Program-made: the position numbers and the translations under genes | Assembly: GCA_031291305.1 (NCBI GenBank) | Contig: JARLJH010000019.1 | Coordinates: 42,048 to 106,047 of the forward strand | Length of the DNA stretch: 64,000 bases | Source of the DNA: Rhodoferax sp. | GTDB taxonomy: Bacteria; Pseudomonadota; Gammaproteobacteria; Burkholderiales; Burkholderiaceae_C | Direction: 5' to 3' | Shown here: piece after piece, positions 1 to 7,461 of the stretch | How the letters are laid out: every line of letters starts with the position of its first letter | Numbering within the stretch: the first letter of the stretch is position 1 | The notes under the pieces: generated by a model | The model's database searches: none | Seen by the model: only the letters and a program-made list of their open reading frames with translations | What the model was told of the DNA's origin: nothing

Positions 1-1468
1 AATAGGTGTACACCGCACCGATGTTGATCGGGCTCTTGGTGGTTTGGTTGTTGGTTTGCGGCTCGTGCTGGTAGTCGTTACCGTCAAGCTCCAGTTTGAC
101 CGTCCAGGGGGTGTTGGGCGCATGCCATTGCACGCCACCAAACAAGGCCGTGGGGCCATGAAACATGGCTGAGGTGTTGACCGTGCCGCCCGTTCCCGTA
201 TTGTTAACTGGTCGTGTGCTAAACGATGAACCGAACACAGACAATGGATTCTTGATATTGCCACGCGCCCCAAGATAACCCCAACCCATACCCAGGCTGG
301 CGTCCCAATTGCCCCAGCGTTTGCTGGCCACCAGATATTCGCCAGAAAAAAGTCCGGTGCCGCCAATGTCCCGCAGACCCAAGGCCACTTGAGGCAAGCT
401 GTTGGTTTCTTCGCGCAGGCGCAACTTCACATCAATGGATTTGTCTTTGTAGGTCTGATTGCCAGCAATATCCGGGCCGTAAAGCCGGTTGGAAACATCG
501 GTGTACCGGAAACCAAACTCAAACCAGTCCAGCGGCTGCATCATGACCGTGCCACGGGTGTAGGGTGCCACCCGGCTCATCTGCAAGCGAACATCGCCTG
601 CAGGTGCCATGCGGGCCGTGGGCGTTTGCAGTAAGCCTATTTCGCCCCAATCACTGGCGGTGAGCTTGCTCTCACTGGAGGCAACGCCGCTGGCCGCTGG
701 CACCAGTGAGGCTTGCGCTACAGGCAGCGCCGTATCGGTATCCAAGGGGGGTGGCTGGGTGGCTAAAAAACGGGCCAAGTTGTCTGAGAGACTGTTGGGC
801 AGTTTGGCTGCGCGGCTTGGGGCCCAGATCCATGCGCCGGGCGCGGGCTCGTCTTGTGGTTCAGTGTTCCACGTTGCCACGCCAAAGCGGCGGGTGCGGC
901 CATCAGGCTCCGCAATCCACGCCCAATCCACGCTGTCACCAGCAACCTGACAGGCACGCAAATAATCTTGAATCAGCGCGCCAGAAACGTGCACTGCATT
1001 GCATGGCTTGGCTGACGCGCCCAACACGGTCACGGTACGTGGTCGGGCATACAAAATGACGCTCTGCCGGTCAGACAGCACCGGGTCTTGTGCCGGGGAA
1101 CCTTGTAGCCATCTGGCATCAGAATTTGCCAACGTAACACGGCCCGTCAAGGGCAAGGCGCGCAGCCAGTCGACCAAATGGTCCTTGTCAGCTGCCGTCA
1201 TGGCAATGGCTGGGTCTGAGCGCAGTGCATCAAACACGGCCTGGCGCAGCCGCGATTGCGGCGCACGCTCAGCCTCTACGCGCCATTGCAGGACGCTGGT
1301 ATCTGCCGTGGCACCCGCGTTACGCAGCACCCAGTCGCTAAGCCTCTCACCAGGAATGATGGGGGCTTGCAAGGGGAAGGCTGGCGCCTCGGCGCTGGAT
1401 GCAGCGTTTGCCCAAACTGCCCAAACCAGCACCAGCGCGCGCGCCAGTAAAGTGCGATCAGGTTTCAA
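1..1468 (-). CDS. GfcC-YjbH fusion, exopolysaccharide outer-membrane protein (partial, runs off left edge)
   Basis: Reading the minus strand from a TTG at 1468 gives one open frame to the window edge, about 489 residues with no stop. It begins with a signal peptide (MKPDRTLLARALVLVWAVWA, then NAASSA). Residues about 30-200 look like a periplasmic GfcC/YjbG capsule protein (RTVTVLGAS motif). From about residue 270 the start of a YjbH/GfcD outer-membrane lipoprotein-type domain follows (GEIGLLQTPTARMAPAGDVR, later DWFEFGFRYTDVSNRLYGPD). In E. coli these are two genes. The TTG overlaps the stop of the upstream gfcB-like gene, which suggests translational coupling; there is no good Shine-Dalgarno sequence. 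Because it lacks an ATG and a stop in the window it is easily missed. Role in export of an exopolysaccharide is inferred from the family and from its neighbours. Confidence 0.8.
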   Translation of the reverse strand, partial: MKPDRTLLARALVLVWAVWANAASSAEAPAFPLQAPIIPGERLSDWVLRNAGATADTSVLQWRVEAERAPQSRLRQAVFDALRSDPAIAMTAADKDHLVDWLRALPLTGRVTLANSDARWLQGSPAQDPVLSDRQSVILYARPRTVTVLGASAKPCNAVHVSGALIQDYLRACQVAGDSVDWAWIAEPDGRTRRFGVATWNTEPQDEPAPGAWIWAPSRAAKLPNSLSDNLARFLATQPPPLDTDTALPVAQASLVPAASGVASSESKLTASDWGEIGLLQTPTARMAPAGDVRLQMSRVAPYTRGTVMMQPLDWFEFGFRYTDVSNRLYGPDIAGNQTYKDKSIDVKLRLREETNSLPQVALGLRDIGGTGLFSGEYLVASKRWGNWDASLGMGWGYLGARGNIKNPLSVFGSSFSTRPVNNTGTGGTVNTSAMFHGPTALFGGVQWHAPNTPWTVKLELDGNDYQHEPQTNNQTTKSPINIGAVYTY

Positions 1469-2169
1469 AGAGCTGCTTTCTGAATCGGCCAGCGCTGCAA
1501 ATTCAGGCACAGCTGTTTGCTTAAACACTGGTAGGAGTACGCCACACGGTATTTACCATCAACTTTCTCCAGCGCGTACCATGAATCAGGTAAGCCGGGC
1601 TGCGCGCTCGACGACGACTCACGAACCCACTCGTAGCTTTTGGCAACATCCGACGGTAACGAGGTCGGCAACACAATGGACGGTACTCCATCTACCCGTG
1701 ACGAGGTGAGCTGGTCGGCAAGGTCATACCGGTAACCGGGCATTTCATCGCGAACACGCGTGAACGTGTATGAAGCTTGCCGCAAACCGTCCCAGGTTGG
1801 CGGTGCAGTTGTGAAGCGCACCGATTGCCAGTCCACTTCAAGTCCGGAAGTTCCAACAATTCGGCCATTCTGGGTCTTGATGACCTCATGTTTGGCGCTG
1901 TACCACACCTCTATATCGCCCTGGGCATCATGGTCAACATAACCCAACACCAGCAACGCTGGTGATACCCCCGGCACATTCACTCGCAGATAGTGAAAGG
2001 ATGGATTGAGTGTTGAACTGGCAATGGCGTCGTCACCAGCGCCAAACTGCTCTTTGATAATCGCGCGGCTAACGTCTGACAACAGGGTGCCGGAACTACA
2101 ACCCGCCAACGCCACAGACGCTACGACCAACAAAAAAATTCGGCAACGCGACAGTAGATGTTTTTGCAA
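1465..2169 (-). CDS. YjbF/GfcB family lipoprotein
   Basis: A 234-residue lipoprotein. The N-terminus MQKHLLSRCRIFLLVVASVA followed by LAGC is a type II signal peptide with the lipobox Cys near residue 23. The rest matches the GfcB/YjbF family of group 4 capsule and yjb exopolysaccharide operons (known for the family: periplasmic or outer-membrane lipoprotein needed for polymer export). It lies between a gfcA/yjbE-like small gene and the GfcC-YjbH fusion, the same order as gfcABCD. The start is a TTG at 2169 with no visible ribosome binding site; it follows a terminator-like hairpin by only eight bases, so expression may be attenuated or coupled to something not seen here. Confidence 0.82.
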   Translation of the reverse strand: MQKHLLSRCRIFLLVVASVALAGCSSGTLLSDVSRAIIKEQFGAGDDAIASSTLNPSFHYLRVNVPGVSPALLVLGYVDHDAQGDIEVWYSAKHEVIKTQNGRIVGTSGLEVDWQSVRFTTAPPTWDGLRQASYTFTRVRDEMPGYRYDLADQLTSSRVDGVPSIVLPTSLPSDVAKSYEWVRESSSSAQPGLPDSWYALEKVDGKYRVAYSYQCLSKQLCLNLQRWPIQKAAL

Positions 2170-2177
2170 AATACAAA

Positions 2178-2203
2178 AGAAAAGCGCCCGCAGGCGCTTT
2201 TCT
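2178..2203 (-). terminator. Hairpin between the gfcA-like gene and gfcB (terminator or attenuator)
   Basis: Perfect 11-bp stem (AGAAAAGCGCC / GGCGCTTTTCT) with a CGCA loop. On the minus strand it is followed by a T-rich run (CTTTTGTATTTTG) that reaches into the gfcB start codon. It would end most transcripts of the small upstream gene and let a fraction read through into gfcB and the fusion gene. The flanking A and T tracts make it usable on either strand. Confidence 0.75.
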
Positions 2204-2216
2204 AAATCATCAACGT

Positions 2217-2459
2217 TCAGTGTGCCGTTGTACCAGTTGTACCCGTTGTGCTGTCATTGCTTGCAGCAATTGCGGCGCCAGCGACTGCTGCGCCAATAAG
2301 CACCGTAGAGGCGGTCAAGCCACCCAAAGCACCCCCAGTTGCTGCCGCAGCACCTGCACCAGTACCCGCTGCCGCCGGTGCGGCTGCAGGCGCGGTTTGT
2401 GCAAAAGCTTGTGAAGAGACGGCCAGAGCCAAGGCTGCAAAAGTCAAAGCAATTTTCAT
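2217..2459 (-). CDS. GfcA/YjbE-like small secreted protein
   Basis: 80 residues. Start taken at ATG 2459, preceded by GAAAGGGA at a good distance; an upstream in-frame ATG at 2501 would add 14 residues before the signal peptide and is unlikely. Signal peptide MKIALTFAALALAVSSQAFA, then an Ala/Pro/Gly-rich stretch, a hydrophobic segment (STVLIGAAVAGAAIAASND) and a Thr-rich tail (TTGTTGTT). E. coli YjbE and GfcA have the same make-up, including AASND or similar and a Thr tail, although such low-complexity sequences prove little alone. The position just before gfcB supports the call. Function is unknown even in the family. Confidence 0.7.
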   Translation of the reverse strand: MKIALTFAALALAVSSQAFAQTAPAAAPAAAGTGAGAAAATGGALGGLTASTVLIGAAVAGAAIAASNDSTTGTTGTTAH

Positions 2460-2546
2460 AAAGTCCCTTTCAAAAAATAAATTACCGCCCGAATTTAACA
2501 CAGCGTGGCGAATTTCCTGTTACAGGCACGACACAGTTGTTGTAAA

Positions 2547-3284
2547 TCACCCCATATGCAAACCGCCATTCACTGAGAACTCGGCACCCGTGGCGTAGCC
2601 ACCTTCATCAGAGGCCAGCCAAGCAATGATGGAGGCAATTTCCGAGGGTTCACCCAAACGCTTGACCGGCACCGTGCCAATGATCTTGTCGAGCACTTCC
2701 TGGCGGATGGCTTTGACCATGTCGGTGCCAATATATCCGGGGCTGACGGTGTTGACCGTGACGCCCTTGGTAGCCAGCTCCTGCGCCAGCGCCATGCTGA
2801 AGCCGTGCATGCCAGCCTTGGCGGCAGAGTAATTGGTTTGCCCGGCCTGCCCCTTGACGCCGTTCACCGACGAGATGTTGATGATGCGGCCCCAGCCTTT
2901 TTCAACCATGTCGCCCACCACCTGCTTGGTGACGTTGAACATGGAGTTGAGGTTGGTTTCGATCACTGCATCCCAGTCTTCACGGGTCATTTTCAAGAAC
3001 ATGCGGTCACGGGTGATACCGGCGTTGTTCACCAGCAGGTCAATGCTGCCGTGTTCGGCCTTAGCCTTGGTGAAGGCCGCCACAGTGGAGTCCCAGTCAC
3101 CCACATTGCCAGCGGAGGCATAAAAGGTGAAGCCCAGTGCCGCCTGCTCGGCCAGCCACTTGGCGTAATCACGCGTCGGGCCACAGCCCGCGATGACGGT
3201 AAATCCTTCTTTGCTCAGACGTTGGCAGATAGCGGTACCAATCCCGCCCATACCCCCGGTGACATACGCTACTTTTTGACTCAT
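2547..3284 (-). CDS. phaB: Acetoacetyl-CoA reductase (NADPH), PHB synthesis
   Basis: 245 residues, full length for PhaB. It is a short-chain dehydrogenase: TGGMGGIG cofactor motif at the N-terminus, NNAG near residue 88, catalytic Ser (INISSVNG) and YxxxK (YSAAK). The SPGYIGTDMV segment and the GGLHMG C-terminus are typical of PhaB. It reduces acetoacetyl-CoA to (R)-3-hydroxybutyryl-CoA, the monomer used by the synthase. It is the last gene of a phaC-phaA-phaB operon on the minus strand, 48 bp after phaA, with its own strong ribosome binding site (AAAGAGGAG). Confidence 0.97.
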   Translation of the reverse strand: MSQKVAYVTGGMGGIGTAICQRLSKEGFTVIAGCGPTRDYAKWLAEQAALGFTFYASAGNVGDWDSTVAAFTKAKAEHGSIDLLVNNAGITRDRMFLKMTREDWDAVIETNLNSMFNVTKQVVGDMVEKGWGRIINISSVNGVKGQAGQTNYSAAKAGMHGFSMALAQELATKGVTVNTVSPGYIGTDMVKAIRQEVLDKIIGTVPVKRLGEPSEIASIIAWLASDEGGYATGAEFSVNGGLHMG

Positions 3285-3332
3285 TTCTGGCTCCTCTTTG
3301 TAAATTATCGAAATTTGATTATGCGTGGCCGA

Positions 3333-4511
3333 TCAGCGTTCCAGAGCAAGGGAAACCCCCATACCGCCACCAATACACAGCGCCGCCAAGCCCTTCTTGG
3401 CGTTGCGACGTTGCATTTCGTGCAGCAGGGTCACCAAAATGCGGCAACCGGACGCACCGATGGGGTGGCCGATGGCAATGGCGCCGCCATTGACGTTGAC
3501 TTTGGACGGGTCCACTTCCAGCTGCAGGTTCACCGCGCAAGCCTGCGCGGCAAAAGCTTCATTCAACTCAAACAGGTCCACGTCCTGCACATTCCAGCCA
3601 GCACGTGCCAAAGCCTTGCGCGATGCAGGCACCGGACCCAGGCCCATTTGTGCCGGGTCCAGACCACTGGTGCCAAAGGCGGCAATGCGTGCCAGCGGGG
3701 TCAGGCCCAGGGCAGCAGCCTTTTTGGCGGTCATGACAACCACGGCAGCTGCGCCGTCGTTGATGCCGGACGCGTTGCCAGCAGTCACCGAACCCGCCTT
3801 GTCAAATGCGGGGCGCAAACCTGCCAAGGCTTCGGCATTGGTCTTGCGGTTCAAGAACTCGTCAGTATCAAAAACAACCGGGTCACCCTTGCGCTGGGGG
3901 ATGTTCACACCGACGATTTCGTCCTTGAACTTGCCAGCATCCTGTGCTGCAGCCGCTTTTTGCTGGCTGGCCAAGGCCAGCGCGTCTTGCATGTCGCGGG
4001 TGATGCTGCAGGCTTTGGCCACGTTTTCAGCGGTGATGCCCATGTGGTAGTTGTTGTACACGTCCCACAGGCCGTCAACGATCATGGAGTCAATCATCTT
4101 CCAGTCGCCCATGCGCTGGCCGTCACGGCTGCCCTGCAACACGTGGGGGCTGGCGCTCATGTTTTCCTGGCCACCGGCGATGACGATGTCGCTGTCACCC
4201 CAGGCCACCGCCTGCGCGGCCAACATGACCGACTTCAGCCCCGAGCCGCACACGGCATTGATGGTCAGTGCCGGGGTTTCCATGGCCAAACCAGCCTTGA
4301 GCGTGGCCTGGCGTGCCGGGTTCTGGCCTGCACCTGCAGCCAGCACTTGGCCCATGATGACTTCACCAATTTGGTCGGGGGACAGTTTGGCGCGTGCCAT
4401 GACCTCACGGATGACGATGCTGCCCAATTCTGTGGCAGCCATCTTGGCCAACGAGCCACCAAACTTGCCCACTGCTGTACGCGCTGCCGAAACGATAACG
4501 ATGTCTTCCAT
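3333..4511 (-). CDS. phaA: Acetyl-CoA acetyltransferase (beta-ketothiolase), PHB synthesis
   Basis: 392 residues. Thiolase with the acylated Cys in [11 protein letters not shown] (about residue 88), the His of [14 protein letters not shown] and the second Cys in ALCIGGGMG near the C-terminus. It condenses two acetyl-CoA to acetoacetyl-CoA. It lies between phaC and phaB, 42 bp after phaC, with an ACAGGAGACA ribosome binding site. The operon context makes PhaA (biosynthetic thiolase) the best name rather than a degradative FadA or AtoB. Confidence 0.96.
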   Translation of the reverse strand: MEDIVIVSAARTAVGKFGGSLAKMAATELGSIVIREVMARAKLSPDQIGEVIMGQVLAAGAGQNPARQATLKAGLAMETPALTINAVCGSGLKSVMLAAQAVAWGDSDIVIAGGQENMSASPHVLQGSRDGQRMGDWKMIDSMIVDGLWDVYNNYHMGITAENVAKACSITRDMQDALALASQQKAAAAQDAGKFKDEIVGVNIPQRKGDPVVFDTDEFLNRKTNAEALAGLRPAFDKAGSVTAGNASGINDGAAAVVVMTAKKAAALGLTPLARIAAFGTSGLDPAQMGLGPVPASRKALARAGWNVQDVDLFELNEAFAAQACAVNLQLEVDPSKVNVNGGAIAIGHPIGASGCRILVTLLHEMQRRNAKKGLAALCIGGGMGVSLALER

Positions 4512-4553
4512 GTTGTCTCCTGTTGTTGAATGAAAAAGTGAGGTACTAAAAAA

Positions 4554-6278
4554 TCAAGCCTTGGCCAGCACGTAGCGGCCGGGCGCGGGTTCGATGGCCT
4601 TGTATTTACCCTTGCCATAAGTCTTGGGCGCAGCAACTTCCTTGCCAGCCTGGGTGGCCAACCAGGTGGACCAGTCCGTCCACCAGCTACCTGGATGCTC
4701 CACAGCGCCTTCCAACCACTGGGCGTGTGTCTTGGGCAGCTTGCCGTCTTCACGAATCCAGTGGCTGCGCTTGTTTTTGGCAGGCGGGTTGATCACCCCT
4801 GCAATGTGGCCGGAAGCGCCCATGACAAAACGCTTTTTGCCCGGCAGAAACTGGGTGGACGCATAGGCGCCGCCAATCGGCACGATGTGGTCCTCGCGCG
4901 AGCCGTAGATGTACACCGGGATGTCCACCAGGCCCAGATCGACCTTTTCACCACACACGGTGGCTTTGCCGGGTTTGGTGAGGTTGTTTTCCAGATAGGT
5001 ATTGCGCAGATACCAGGCGTAAAACGGGCCTGGCAAATTGGTACTGTCGCTGTTCCAGTACAGCAGGTCAAACGCTGGCGGGGTTTCGCCCTTGAGGTAG
5101 TTGCCCACCACGTAGTTCCAGACTAGGTCGTTGGGGCGCAAAAAGCTGAAGGTGCTGGCCAGATCGCCGCCCTTCATCAGGCCGCCGTTGCCCATTTCCT
5201 GCTCGCGGTATTTGACAAAACCTTCGTCGATGAACACGTCCAGCACGCCCGTGTCGGCAAAATCCAGCATCGAGGTGAGGAAGGTGGCACTGGCCACCGG
5301 CTTGTCACCGCGCGCGGCCAGCACCGCCAAGGCGGTGCCGAGCATGGTGCCGCCCACGCAGAAGCCCAGCGCGTTGATGGTCTTGGAACCGGAAATTTCT
5401 TGCGTGACCTTGATGGCCTTGATGACGGCATGCTCAATGAAATCATCCCAAGTGGCTTGCGCCATGGATGCATCCGGGTTGCGCCAGCTCACCAGAAAGG
5501 TGCGGTGACCTTGCGCCACCGCCTGGCGCACCAGGGAGTTTTCCGGCTGCAGGTCAAGGATGTAAAACTTGTTGATGCTTGGCGGCACCATCAGGAATGG
5601 CTTTTCATACACCTTGGCGGTCAGCGGCTTGTACTCGATGAGCTGGAAGTAATCGTTCTCGAACACCACGGCACCTTCGGTGGTGGCGACGTTTTTGCCG
5701 ACATGAAACAGGCTCTCGTCGGTCATCGAAATGTGGCCTTGCTGCATGTCATGCAACAGGTTTTGCAGGCCCTTGCTGATGCTCTCGCCCTTGGTGTCAA
5801 GCGCCAACTTCTGGGCTTCAGCATTGGTAGCCAGAAAATTGCTGGGCGCGGCAGCGGCGGTGAGTTGCTCAACCGTGAAGCGGATGCGGGCACGGGTTTT
5901 TTCGTCGGTATCAACGGCTTCAGCCATTTTGGTGAGGGTCTTGGCGTTGAGCAAATAGGCCGCAGCGGTAAAAGCCGCCATCGGGTTGGCGGCCCAGGCC
6001 GGGTCCGAAAACCGCTTGTCCTTCAGCTCGTAAGCACCTTTGAGGCTTTCGCTCCACAGCTCGGTAGCGTCTTGCATGAACTGCTGCTGCAAGGCTTGCA
6101 TTTTTTCAGGGGAAAAAGACATCTTGGGCGGCTGCACCGTAGGTGCCATGAGCTTGGCACCGGCCTGGCCCAAATCCATGTTTTTGAACGAAGCGAAGGC
6201 GTTGGTCCAAGTGTCGGTCATGGTTTGCTGGAACTGCTGAGCCGTTTGCAGCCACTGTTGCTGTGCATCATCTTTCAT
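4554..6278 (-). CDS. phaC: Class I poly(3-hydroxyalkanoate) synthase
   Basis: 574 residues, the size of class I PhaC. The lipase-like box is GFCVGGT at about residue 310, with the nucleophilic Cys replacing the Ser of true lipases; catalytic Asp and His are in the REDHIVP and ASGHIAGVINPP segments. It polymerises (R)-3-hydroxybutyryl-CoA on the granule surface. First gene of phaCAB; a GGGTAACC ribosome binding site precedes the ATG. The promoter must lie in the 104 bp shared with the divergent small membrane protein gene. Confidence 0.97.
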   Translation of the reverse strand: MKDDAQQQWLQTAQQFQQTMTDTWTNAFASFKNMDLGQAGAKLMAPTVQPPKMSFSPEKMQALQQQFMQDATELWSESLKGAYELKDKRFSDPAWAANPMAAFTAAAYLLNAKTLTKMAEAVDTDEKTRARIRFTVEQLTAAAAPSNFLATNAEAQKLALDTKGESISKGLQNLLHDMQQGHISMTDESLFHVGKNVATTEGAVVFENDYFQLIEYKPLTAKVYEKPFLMVPPSINKFYILDLQPENSLVRQAVAQGHRTFLVSWRNPDASMAQATWDDFIEHAVIKAIKVTQEISGSKTINALGFCVGGTMLGTALAVLAARGDKPVASATFLTSMLDFADTGVLDVFIDEGFVKYREQEMGNGGLMKGGDLASTFSFLRPNDLVWNYVVGNYLKGETPPAFDLLYWNSDSTNLPGPFYAWYLRNTYLENNLTKPGKATVCGEKVDLGLVDIPVYIYGSREDHIVPIGGAYASTQFLPGKKRFVMGASGHIAGVINPPAKNKRSHWIREDGKLPKTHAQWLEGAVEHPGSWWTDWSTWLATQAGKEVAAPKTYGKGKYKAIEPAPGRYVLAKA

Positions 6279-6382
6279 TGGTTACCCTTTTTTAGCCTGA
6301 TGTATGTCAAACCTCTAGTATGCTGGACGAATACATTCGAAAAGCTGACAAGCAAATCATAAGTATTCAAAAAGACTATTTC

Positions 6383-6691
6383 ATGTACATCGTTCCTATT
6401 GCCTGGCTGTATGTTGCACTGATGATGGCGGTGGCCGAGGCCACCAACAGCAACGGCACCGTGTTGGGTGCCATCATCACTTTCTTGCTTTACGGCCTGC
6501 TGCCGATCACGCTGGTGGTGTATGTCATGGGAACACCCGCACGCAGACGCGCCATCAAGGCCAAAGAACAGGCTGAATTAGCGGCTGCCCGGGCGGCGGC
6601 AGGCTTGGCGGCTGACGTGTCAAGCGTCGCGCCAGATGCTGACAGCCAGACGGCCGCTGACGCGGTCTCTGCGGTGCGAAAAGAAGCGTGA
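6383..6691 (+). CDS. Small membrane protein of unknown function
   Basis: 102 residues if translated from ATG 6383 (MYIVPIAWLYVALMMAVAEA), my preferred start because the hydrophobic segment then starts the protein; an in-frame ATG at 6320 would add 21 mostly polar residues. Two transmembrane segments are visible (residues about 1-20 and 28-48), followed by GTPARRRAIKAKEQ and an Ala-rich tail. I recall similar proteins as conserved in Burkholderiales without known function. It is divergent from phaC, and its last 72 bp overlap the 3' end of pgeF on the other strand. Confidence 0.7.
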   Translation: MYIVPIAWLYVALMMAVAEATNSNGTVLGAIITFLLYGLLPITLVVYVMGTPARRRAIKAKEQAELAAARAAAGLAADVSSVAPDADSQTAADAVSAVRKEA

Positions 6692-7393
6692 CGACTGTGC
6701 AAAGGTGCACCAGTCTGCACTGCCATCGTTGCCAAAAACCTGTGTGACGCCCAGTGCAGCCAGCCGCTGACGCGCCAAACCCGCCAGGTTAGCCAGCCAT
6801 TTGCCGCCAGCCAATGGCTCGAACATGGTCGTCGCCTGCGCGTCGTGCGCCACAAACGCTGTGCGCACTTCGTCGCCAACCTCAAACGCCTGGGGACCGA
6901 TGCACGGGCCTAACCATGCTATGACATGTGTATCTAATTGCCCTTTATCTATAAGGGCTAGAGCACTAAAACGCTTACAAGTTTCTTCCAGAATGCCTGC
7001 GCCGCTTAACCCAGCCAAGCCACGCCAACCGGCATGGGCGGCGGCCACCCAGCGCCCGTCCACAGAGGCAAACAGAACCGGCAGGCAGTCTGCCACCATG
7101 ATGGTGCAGGCCAGTCCGGGCTGATTGGTCAAACAGGCGTCGGCCACGCTGGCGTGCGGTGTGGCTGCGTCCAGCTGCAGCACTTGCGTGCCGTGTACCT
7201 GGTTCAAAAACACGGGCTGCGCGCCGATGGCTTGCTGAAACATCGCCCGGTTGGTAGCCACATGCGCTGGATCGTCACCCACGTGGTCGCCCAGATTCAG
7301 GCTGTCATAGGGCGCAGTGGAGACCCCACCAGCGCGCGTACTGCATACCGCGTGCACGCCCGCCGGAGCGGGCCAGTCAGCTTGGATCAACAT
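6620..7393 (-). CDS. pgeF: Purine nucleoside phosphorylase / laccase-domain protein YfiH family
   Basis: 257 residues of the multi-copper-like DUF152/YfiH family, described as purine nucleoside phosphorylases or editing factors for peptidoglycan amino acids (PgeF). Zinc ligands are visible: NQVHGTQV, ADCLPVLF and AAHAGWRG. Between the GAGILEETCKRF and HVIAWLGPCIGPQ blocks there is an extra stretch (residues about 140-155, ALALIDKGQLDT) coded by a copy of the dispersed repeat at 6928-6975; both sides of the family signature remain in frame. It follows ycaO by 68 bp on the same strand and may be co-transcribed. Confidence 0.9.
   Translation of the reverse strand: MLIQADWPAPAGVHAVCSTRAGGVSTAPYDSLNLGDHVGDDPAHVATNRAMFQQAIGAQPVFLNQVHGTQVLQLDAATPHASVADACLTNQPGLACTIMVADCLPVLFASVDGRWVAAAHAGWRGLAGLSGAGILEETCKRFSALALIDKGQLDTHVIAWLGPCIGPQAFEVGDEVRTAFVAHDAQATTMFEPLAGGKWLANLAGLARQRLAALGVTQVFGNDGSADWCTFAQSSRFFSHRRDRVSGRLAVSIWRDA
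6928..6975 (+). repeat. Dispersed repeat inside pgeF, in frame
   Basis: Contains TTGCCCTTTATCTATAAG followed by GGCTAGAGC, closely matching the intergenic copy at 58361 (TTGCCCTTTGTTTACGGG then GGCTAGAGGCC). In the pgeF reading direction it encodes ALALIDKGQLDT. Confidence 0.8.
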
Positions 7394-7461
7394 ACCCTGC
7401 TCGCTCTTTACTCATGGTTTTTTTGAACTGGCATCACTGCCGCGCCGCGCCCACCAGCATC

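Noticed and set aside
389-1709. Overlapping plus-strand open frames at the left end
   Set aside because: They lie opposite the GfcC-YjbH frame, have no family features, and the minus strand carries a signal peptide and clear family blocks.
2805-4529. Long plus-strand open frame of 574 codons
   Set aside because: It is antisense to phaB and phaA, whose motifs are complete. Its His/Ala/Gly-rich text is a by-product of GC-rich codon use.
5400-6362. Plus-strand frame of 320 codons opposite phaC
   Set aside because: Antisense shadow of phaC with no recognisable domain or ribosome binding site.
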